A DNA stretch of 64,000 nucleotides. Origin: Pempheris klunzingeri (lineage: Eukaryota > Chordata > Actinopteri > Acropomatiformes > Pempheridae). A model generated the notes under the pieces. It was not told the origin of the DNA, did no database searches, and saw nothing but the letters and a program-made list of their open reading frames with translations. The stretch covers positions 26,590,001 through 26,654,000 of the forward strand of contig NC_092022.1 in NCBI RefSeq assembly GCF_042242105.1, in the 5' to 3' direction. The position numbers and the translations under genes are program-made. This document shows positions 56,717 through 64,000 of this stretch, in pieces (position 1 is the stretch's first letter; each line of letters opens with the position of its first letter).

Positions 56717-59107
56717 GTCAGACAGACAGATGTGTTCACCTCTGTTTCCTCTGACTGTTGTTTCTTCCTCCTGCAAAAAGTTTCATATAATCAGTCAAAG
56801 TTTAATTTTCAGAAAGAAAACATGAAAAGGATCAAAATAGTAGATGTTTAGAGTGAATGTTGTAGTTACTCCTCCTGTGGCTCCGCCTGTTGTCCCGCCT
56901 GTTGCCCTGCCTGTTGCCCTGCCTGTTGCTCCACCTGTTGCCCCTCCTCTTGCCCCGCCTGTTGCCCCGCCTGTTGCCCCTCCTGTTGCTCCTCCTGTTG
57001 CCCCTCCTGTTGCTCCTCCTGTTGCCCCTCCTGTTGCTCCTCCTGTTGAAAGAATTTCACATTACACTCAGCAGCTTGCAGACAAAAGGGATAAAAGAGA
57101 TAAAAGTTTTTTTCACACAGACTGTTTCCTCTCCACCAAAAGTCTGTTAAACTGTTAATTTAATGAGGTAGGAAATATGTTTGTTTAGAGTATAGAGTTA
57201 CCCCCCAACCCCCCCAGACAGACTTCTGTATCCTCACCAAACAGCATAAGAGCCAACAGGTGTTGATTCCTTACCTGGTTTTGTCCTGCAGGAGTTTCAA
57301 TCAGTTCCTCAACAGCATCAAAACACTCTTCCCACGATTTATCACGTAAGTTTTCATTTACTACTTCTGTCAACTTCTCTTTTGCTTTTTTTCTCAAAAT
57401 GCCTTTCACTACATTGTCCTCGTCCAAAATCACTTTGTAAAGTGCAAAGTTTCCGTTCCAACATGAGCCGTTGCAGCATTTTCTCCATTCAAATGACGTC
57501 ATTAAGGAAACCACAACAAGGACACCGAAGAGAACACTGAGGCCGATAACCTGGAGGAGAGGAGCCAGAGTCGGTTATAATGTCACCACAGAGTTCATTG
57601 TCTCCAGATAACAGAGGCTGATAACAGGATGCAGATACAATATGATGTGAGCATTAACCATAACCACTGCAACCAGTGGAAGAACCGACTGACAGGACGT
57701 GTTTGAAGCAAGAAAAACTCACCATGGACTTGTTCTTCAGTTCAGTGATGGTCAACTGTTCCTCTGCTGTGATGTTGTTCTTGTCTTTGCAGGCCAAATG
57801 TCTCTGTTGTTCAGACTGATCGTTCTGACAGCAAACGTACCAATCTCCATTGATGAACACGAACACAGGCCACAGCAGGCCAACGAAAATCGACTTGAAG
57901 ATGCGACAGAATAAAACACAGGAAAATGTGTCCAGTCTTTTCCTGCAGCGGATGACTTCAGTCCCACCTTGTTTCAAACATGTGCACACTTCAGTCCAAC
58001 ATCGTTTCAAACATGTGCACACTTCAGTGACACCTTCTGTGGCAGATGTACTCACTGCTTCAGTGACACCTTCTGTGGCAGATGTACTCACTGCTTCAGT
58101 GACACCTTCTGTGGCAGATGTACTCACTGCTTCAGTGACACCTTCTGTGGCAGATGTACTCACTACTTCAGTGACACCTTCTGTGGCAGATGTACTCACT
58201 GCTTCAGTGACACCTTCTGTGGCAGATGTACTCACTGCTTCAGTGACACCTTCTGTGGCAGATGTACTCACTGCTTCAGTGACACCTTCTGTGGCAGATG
58301 TACTCACTGCTTCAGTGACACCTTCTGTGGCAGATGTACTCACTGCTTCAGTGACACCTTCTGTGGCAGATGTACTCACTGCTTCAGTGACACCTTCTGT
58401 GGCAGATGTACTCACTGCTTCAGTGACACCTTCTGTGGCAGATGTACTCACTACTTCAGTGACACCTTCTGTGGCAGATGTACTCACTACTTCAGTGACA
58501 CCTTCTGTGGCAGATGTACTCACTGCTTCAGTGACACCTTCTGTGGCAGATGTACTCACTGCTTCAGTCCCACCTTCTGTGGCAGATGTACTCACTGCTT
58601 CAGTCCCACCTTCTGTGGCAGATGTACTCACTGCTTCAGTGACACCTTCTGTGGCAGATGTACTCACTGCTTCAGTGACACCTTCTGTGGCAGATGTACT
58701 CACTGCTTCAGTGACACCTTCTGTGGCAGATGTACTCACTACTTCAGTGACACCTTCTGTGGCAGATGTACTCACTGCTTCAGTCCCACCTTGTTTCGAA
58801 CATGTACAGCTACATGTGTATTTCCAGGCTCTTTGAAATATCTTGTCCGTCCAAAGATGCAAAACAAGCAAAATAAAAGCCGGCATCCACATGTACATGT
58901 AGCAGGAATCAGCTTGTGGTTTGCAGGAGCACTGAAAATCCTTATCAAGCACAACATTGTGAATAAAAATCACAATGATGGCGATGTAGGTGCTGAGCTG
59001 TTTGAGAAAGAATTCTGGAAAGATGTTCTTCATCTTTGGTGCAAACTTGGCATCTGCTGACAGCTGCTGCACGTAAGGTCTTGATATACTTTCAGGAAAC
59101 CGCTCGA
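56432..59107 (-). CDS. CALHM-like channel gene, copy 6, with expanded TM2-TM3 loop
   Basis: Exons: A 59107-57723 (1385 nt), B 57550-57275, C 57042-56870, D 56770-56740, E 56482-56432; all phases agree. From the Met at 59033 the product is about 613 aa, roughly twice copy 2. TM1, CSC loop and TM2 are followed by 21 tandem copies of a 12-residue unit (consensus TEAVSTSATEGV, with A/V and V/G variants). Two Cys-rich units (TEVCTCLKRCW type) and the normal RKRLDTFS lead into TM3. In CALHM topology this loop is cytosolic. Exon C encodes about 14 QQE(E/G)-type repeats, later units QQAG; exon E has the acidic tail TESEDDEAPA. The second loop keeps NIT, and NES is changed to NKS, still a sequon. No stop or frameshift occurs in any exon, which argues for function, though near-identical repeats could simply be young. 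Confidence 0.78.
58023..58790 (-). repeat. 36-bp coding minisatellite, 21 units, in copy 6 exon A
   Basis: Perfect 36-bp period with few substitutions (GTGACA or GTCCCA, CTGC or CTAC). Two units of the same repeat exist in copy 1 (36340-36425) and one or two degenerate ones in copy 3. Plus-strand frames through it are open for the same arithmetic reason. There are no spacers between units. Confidence 0.97.
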
Positions 59108-59164
59108 CTGTGGATGGAACAAAAGTGTTACGCAACAAATACACAACAGTTTCTCTTTCTCTCT

Positions 59165-59370
59165 CTCCCTAACCTCCCAGATCCTGGTTCTGTTAATGGG
59201 AAGTTCTTCCTGCCACTGTTTCCTAATATAATATCTGATGTTGCTCATGTGGAGATTCTTGAATCCTTAATGTTGAATTTCTGAATTGTTTGGTCTGAGC
59301 TGCTCTTTATGGAAAGAGTCTTGATAACGCTGTTATTAATTGGTGCTATATAAATAAAGATTGATTGATT
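59165..59370 (+). mobile_element. L2-type LINE 3' end upstream of copy 6
   Basis: Contains 'atcctggttctgttaatggg' and ends 'gctatataaataaagattgattgattg'. It is duplicated with the flanking block at 62590-62800. Confidence 0.75.
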
Positions 59371-59669
59371 GTCGACGTGGGCGAGAGATTGATTTATATC
59401 ATACTGTCCCAGGATTAAATACACTGAAGTTATCTTTTGCCTTTAAAAACAACAGTATGGTAGCTTTATAGTATTTGGTATGATTTTTTGATAAGACAGC
59501 TGATCGTGTCCAGTTACTCCATGATTTTCTCTTTAAGACTGCAGGCAGAAATGAAAAGGTTGGCTGAGGACACCTTTCGTACAACAGCTTCTATAATATA
59601 AATCTCTTTTCTTTAAAAGCTACGGCACCAGTCAGTCAACTAAATAACTACACCTACAATATACTCACT

Positions 59670-60600
59670 AGGGACATGCCCAGGAAACCTCTAAGGGGAG
59701 GCGTCCTTAACCTGGAGGAGAGGAGCCAGAGTTGGTTATAACGTCACCACAGAGTTCATTGTCTCCAGATAACAGAGGCTGATAACAGGATACAGATACA
59801 ATATGATGTGAGCATTAACCATAACCACTGCAACCAGTGGAAGAACCGACTGACAGGACGTGTTTGAAGCAAGAAAAACTCACCATGGACTCGTTCTTCA
59901 GTTCAGTGATGGTCGACTGTTCCTCTGCTGTGATGTTGTTCTTGCCTTTGCAGGCCAAATGTCTCTGTTGTTCAGACTGATCGTTCTGACAGCAAACGTA
60001 CCAATCTCCATCGATCAACACGGACACAGGCCACAGCAGGCCAACGAAAACCGACTTGAAGATGCGACAGAATAAAACACCGTATTCCTGCAGCTGCTGA
60101 CTTCAGTCCCACCTTGTGTCGAACATATACACACTTAATTCACACATTGTTTCGAACATGTACAGGTACATATGTATTTCCAGGCTCTTTGAAATATCTT
60201 GTCCATCCAGAGATGCAAAACAAGCAAAATAAAACCCGGCATCACCATGTACATGTAGCAGGAAACAGCTTGTGGTTTGCAGGAGCACTGAAAATCCTCG
60301 TCAAGCACAACATTGTAAATAAAAATCACTGTGCACCATCTTTCCCTGCAGCTGATGATCTACAGCTACATGTGTATTTCCAGGCTGTTTGAAATATCTT
60401 GTCCGTCCAAAGATGCAAAACAAGCAAAATAAAAATCTTGGTTGCAGGAACACTGAAAATCTTTGTTAAGAACAACATTGTAAATAAAAATCTCAAAGAT
60501 GGCGATGAAGGTGCTAAGCTGACTGAGAGCATATTGTGGAAAGATGTTCTTGATCTTTGGTGCCAATCTGCTGACAGCTGCTGCACGTACTCAAAACAGT
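59670..60600 (-). pseudogene. CALHM-like gene, copy 7, truncated by a LINE fragment
   Basis: The TM3/second-loop part (59884-60060) is well conserved, including DGDWYVCC, NIT and NES. The cytosolic loop then breaks into two out-of-frame TM1-TM2 modules in tandem (about 60130-60330 and 60360-60570), each with its own CSC or CSCN loop. On the exon B side only the acceptor and the first few bases remain. At about 59706 they join 'gacatgcccaggaaacctct', a piece of the RT-LINE, and reading through gives a stop after six codons. No TM4 or CTD follows. Confidence 0.8.
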
Positions 60601-62520
60601 TTGACAACCCACAGAAAGTCGACATGGGCGAGAGACGTAAATCTGTCTCTACTTATGGTGAAACTGATTTTTTTTAAAAATATTTTGTTTGTTGTCCTGC
60701 CAATTCAGAGTGAAAATTAATACACAGACTTGAACAATAATCTTGAATATGTAAACAACAGATTTCAGAACGGCTGCAACAAAGCAAAGATTTGAGCTTT
60801 TGTTTGGTTTATTTTGGCAACTTTTAAAACGGTTACTGTCCATTAGATAAGTCTTTATTTATCCCACAGTGGGGAAATTCACAATCATGTGAATAGTGAG
60901 TACAATGCAGCAGAAACAGGAAATTATTTGCCCGAGAGACATAAACCTCAAGTGCCAGTGGTTATGAAAGTGTGCACAATACTTTATAAGTCACATGGCT
61001 TTTGGTTTGGTCCTAATACGTAACAGACAATATCAGAAACTTAAAGTACTTTTACCCAGTTTTACTCCCGCCAAAGGTCCCTGACTTGATTGATAATTGC
61101 ATCATAACATCATGAAAGTTATAATCGTAGCACTCAGTGACGTTGTGCAGAGTTCTAGGAGCTGAAAGCTGTTCCAATACAAAAAAATACGAAGCACAAA
61201 GTTTCTTTTAAACCGACTTTCCAAAGAACAAAATCAGCTAAAGCAAACTCAAGCCTGCGTCCAATGAGAAACAGCAATAGAGCAACCAAACCACAAAGAA
61301 ACCAAAGTATCTGAGAATATGAGGAAGCATCACAGATTTAGAGGTTGTGGATGAAGTTGTTTGCAGAAGAGTTTGGTCTAGACCTGCGTCTTGAGATAAT
61401 GCTGTATTGGCGCTATATAAATAACGATTGATTGATTGAAAGGGATCGCACTGTGATCTAGTGGGCAGTGTTTATCCAACATGCGGCAGCTGTTGTGTTA
61501 TTTCACATTTACTCAAAGAAACCAACATTTGTATGAATGTTTATATTTTCTTGATGAATTTTTTTTTTTTTATTGCATTGGATTCGTCAGTTCCACCAAC
61601 ATAACAAAGAAACACAAGAGAAATACTCTGGACTACATTTAATTGATTGGGAATTTGTCATTTAAACACCAAAATGTATGCATATTAAAACAACCATAAA
61701 AACAATCAATCAACTGTATTTGTCAGTAGATTTTAGTTAAATCTGAGCCATGAATGCTGAGTAAATAATATTTGTGATATTGTTACCAACAAATCTAAAC
61801 TACAACTCATCAGGCCGACCAGCCACAACTACAGAAAAACATTCCTTCCACAGAGGAAAATTAAAAATTACTTAATTAACAAGTCATTCACGCAGCAACT
61901 GTCATCCTTTGAATTATATCATGATATTTTTCAAATTGCTCATATTTCTGCAACTCAAATTAAAAACGTGGAACTAGGATGTGGAATTGAAACTCCCCCA
62001 AAGGCCCGACAGTTACATGAATGAGGAAACACTGTACAAATAAATACATTCAGCAGAAAACATGTCACTGGCACAGCATGAATACAAAAAACAGGAAATG
62101 TAACAACAACAGAAGCTTTAAGGTAAAGCTGCTCCATCCTGAGCAAAGAGACCAAAGACTCACGATATGTTGACGTCACTAGAAAACCAAAGAACGTCTC
62201 ACAACAAACTGTACAAAAACAAAACTTTTTTTATATCAATCATGTTTGATTTCAAAAACATTACCAGCAACTGAATATTGGCAAGACCAAAGTCCAATCC
62301 AATATTTATCCAATTTATTAAAAAGGGTTTAAAAATGAGTCTTTAAAAATGCGCCCTCTTCCTGTTTTGTGTTATAGTCATTATTGTTCACTCAGGAACC
62401 TTTAGGTGTTTCTCTAAACAAGGTGTGTCTCTGTTTTTCTACTGAATATTAATATTGTGGTAAAAAGTTGACTGAACTCTGGTGTTGTGTGAAACATTAG
62501 AGGACCCAGGACGGTTCCCT
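60600..62520. other. degenerate array flank between copies 7 and 8
   Basis: 60843-60960 looks like an antisense retroelement tail ('tttatttatcccacagtggggaaattcac'). 61070-61290 is a strongly diverged relative of the 38240-38700 downstream module. 61383-61440 is a short TTGA-type LINE tail. The rest (61440-62520) is AT-rich with nothing recognisable. Confidence 0.6.
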
Positions 62521-62523
62521 GGG

Positions 62524-64000
62524 GAAACCGCTCGACTGTGGATGGAACAAAAGTGTTACACAACAAATACACAACAGTTTCTCTTTCTCTCTCTCCCTAA
62601 CCTCCCAGATCCTGGTTCTGTTAATGGGAAGTTCTTCCTGCCACTGTTTCCTAATATAATATCTGATGCTGCTCATGTGGAGATTCTTGAATCCTTAATG
62701 TTGAATTTCTGAATTGTTTGGTCTGAGCTGCTCTTTATGGAAAGAGTCTTGATAACGCTGTTATTAATTGGTGCTATATAAATAAAGATTGATTGATTGT
62801 CGACGTGGGCGAGAGATTGATTTATATCATACTGTCCCAGGATTAAATACACTGAAGTTATCTTTTGCCTTTAAAAACAACAGTATGGTAGCTTTATAGT
62901 ATTTGGTATGATTTTTTGATAAGACAGCTGATCGTGTCCAGTTACTCCATGATTTTCTCTTTAAGACTGCAGGCAGAAATGAAAAGGTTGGCTGAGGACA
63001 CCTTTCGTACAACAGCTTCTATAATATAAATCTCTTTTCTTTAAAAGCTACGGCACCAGTCAGTCAACTAAATAACTACACCTACAATATACTCACTAGG
63101 GACATGCCCAGGAAACCTCTAAGGGGAGGCGTCCTTAACCTGGAGGAGAGGAGCCAGAGTTGGTTATAACGTCACCACAGAGTTCATTGTCTCCAGATAA
63201 CAGAGGCTGATAACAGGATACAGATACAATATGATGTGAGCATTAACCATAACCACTGCAACCAGTGGAAGAACCGACTGACAGGACGTGTTTGAAGCAA
63301 GAAAAACTCACCATGGACTCGTTCTTCAGTTCAGTGATGGTCGACTGTTCCTCTGCTGTGATGTTGTTCTTGTCTTTGCAGGCCAAATGTCTCTGTTGTT
63401 CAGACTGATCGTTCTTACAGCAAACGTACCAATCTCCATCGATCAACACAGACACAGGCCACAGCAGGCCAACGAAAACCGACTTGAAGATGCGACAGAA
63501 TAAAACACCGTATTCCTGCAGCTGCTGACTTCAGTCCCACCTTGTGTCGAACATATACACACTTAATTCACACATTGTTTCGAACATGTACAGGTACATG
63601 TGTATTTCCAGGCTCTTTGAAATATCTTGTCCATCCAGAGATGCAAAACAAGCAAAATAAAACCCGGCATCACCATGTACATGTAGCAGGAAACAGCTTG
63701 TGGTTTGCAGGAGCACTGAAAATCCTCGTCAAGCACAACATTGTAAATAAAAATCACTGTGCACCATCTTTCCCTGCAGCTGATGATCTACAGCTACATG
63801 TGTATTTCCAGGCTGTTTGAAATATCTTGTCCGTCCAAAGATGCAAAACAAGCAAAATAAAAATCTTGGTTGCAGGAACACTGAAAATCTTTGTTAAGAA
63901 CAACATTGTAAATAAAAATCTCAAAGATGGCGATGAAGGTGCTAAGCTGACTGAGAGCATATTGTGGAAAGATGTTCTTGATCTTTGGTGCCAATCTGCT
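62524..64000. repeat. recent direct duplication of 59096-60572
   Basis: Every landmark in 59096-60572 recurs exactly 3428 bp further on, without a single net indel that I can see and with only scattered substitutions. The block includes the start of copy 6 exon A, the L2-type tail and the whole of pseudogene copy 7. The left join is at 'ttccctgggg/aaaccgctcg'; the right end lies beyond the window. Confidence 0.93.
63098..64000 (-). pseudogene. CALHM-like gene, copy 8 (duplicate of copy 7), runs off the window
   Basis: Same broken structure as copy 7: RT-LINE join at about 63134, TM3/second-loop part with donor at 63312, then two out-of-frame TM1-TM2 modules. It keeps every disabling change of copy 7, so the duplication happened after the gene had died. 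One visible difference is YVCCKND for YVCCQND. Confidence 0.8.

Noticed and set aside
58023-58790. CRISPR-like array (36-bp regular repeats)
   Set aside because: Units are contiguous with no spacers, in a eukaryotic intron-containing gene; it is a coding minisatellite.
57850-59060. Two plus-strand open frames of 328 and 363 aa across the 36-bp repeat (TASVTPSVADVL and CGRCTHCFSDTF types)
   Set aside because: They are antisense to copy 6 exon A and open only because the repeat is a multiple of three without stops. They have no splice or family support; the minus-strand frame links to real flanking membrane segments.

Overview
The window is vertebrate nuclear DNA, most likely from a percomorph teleost fish. 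Genes are split by GT-AG introns. Long CA/TG, GACA and purine microsatellites are dense. LINE fragments end in fish-type tails such as 'gctatataaataaagattgattg'. Two genes lie next to each other in the same orientation as in mammals (ARL8A and PTPN7 on human 1q32). I saw no prokaryotic or viral gene organisation.

Region 1 (1-23 kb, minus strand) holds two single-copy genes that I could model exon by exon with every splice phase matching. arl8a (5100-10061, 7 coding exons, 187 aa) is the lysosome-positioning small GTPase. ptpn7 (13287-21536, 10 coding exons, 437 aa) is a MAP-kinase tyrosine phosphatase with an intact kinase-interaction motif, WPD loop, HCSAGIGRT signature and Q-loop. Its introns are full of minisatellites, and one of these tracts has become coding and put an acidic poly-Glu segment into the phosphatase domain. 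A palindromic (fold-back, MITE-like) repeat family recurs in the introns of both genes.

Region 2 (23-34 kb) has no gene I can support. It holds microsatellites, local tandem duplications, more fold-back elements, a LINE tail and one unique-looking stretch (31.88-32.35 kb) that could be a conserved non-coding element.

Region 3 (34.3-64 kb, continuing past the window end) is the notable part: a tandem array of at least eight minus-strand copies of a CALHM-like (calcium homeostasis modulator, large-pore channel) gene, repeating every 2-5 kb. The reconstructed gene has five coding exons. Exon A carries TM1-TM3 with a C-x-C first extracellular loop and two N-glycosylation sequons. Exon B carries TM4 and the cytosolic helices. 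Exon C is built from a 12-bp minisatellite. Exon D is a 31-nt micro-exon. Exon E is a short acidic tail. Copies 1, 2, 4 and 6 are open in all exons. Copy 3 is open but frame-shifted in its repeat exon. Copy 5 has a 2-bp deletion in TM1. Copies 7 and 8 are truncated by a LINE fragment and are recent duplicates of each other.

The copies differ mainly in two repeat-encoded cytosolic segments. One is the TM2-TM3 loop, where copy 6 has 21 tandem 12-residue repeats. The other is the C-terminal exon C, where the same DNA repeat is read in different frames in different copies (Gln-Gln-Glu-Glu/Gly, Ala-Thr-Gly-Gly, or Ser/Gly-Asn-Arg-Arg). LINE fragments sit at equivalent places upstream of the copies and probably helped unequal exchange. 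The CALHM assignment rests on topology and motif pattern only; no database search was possible.
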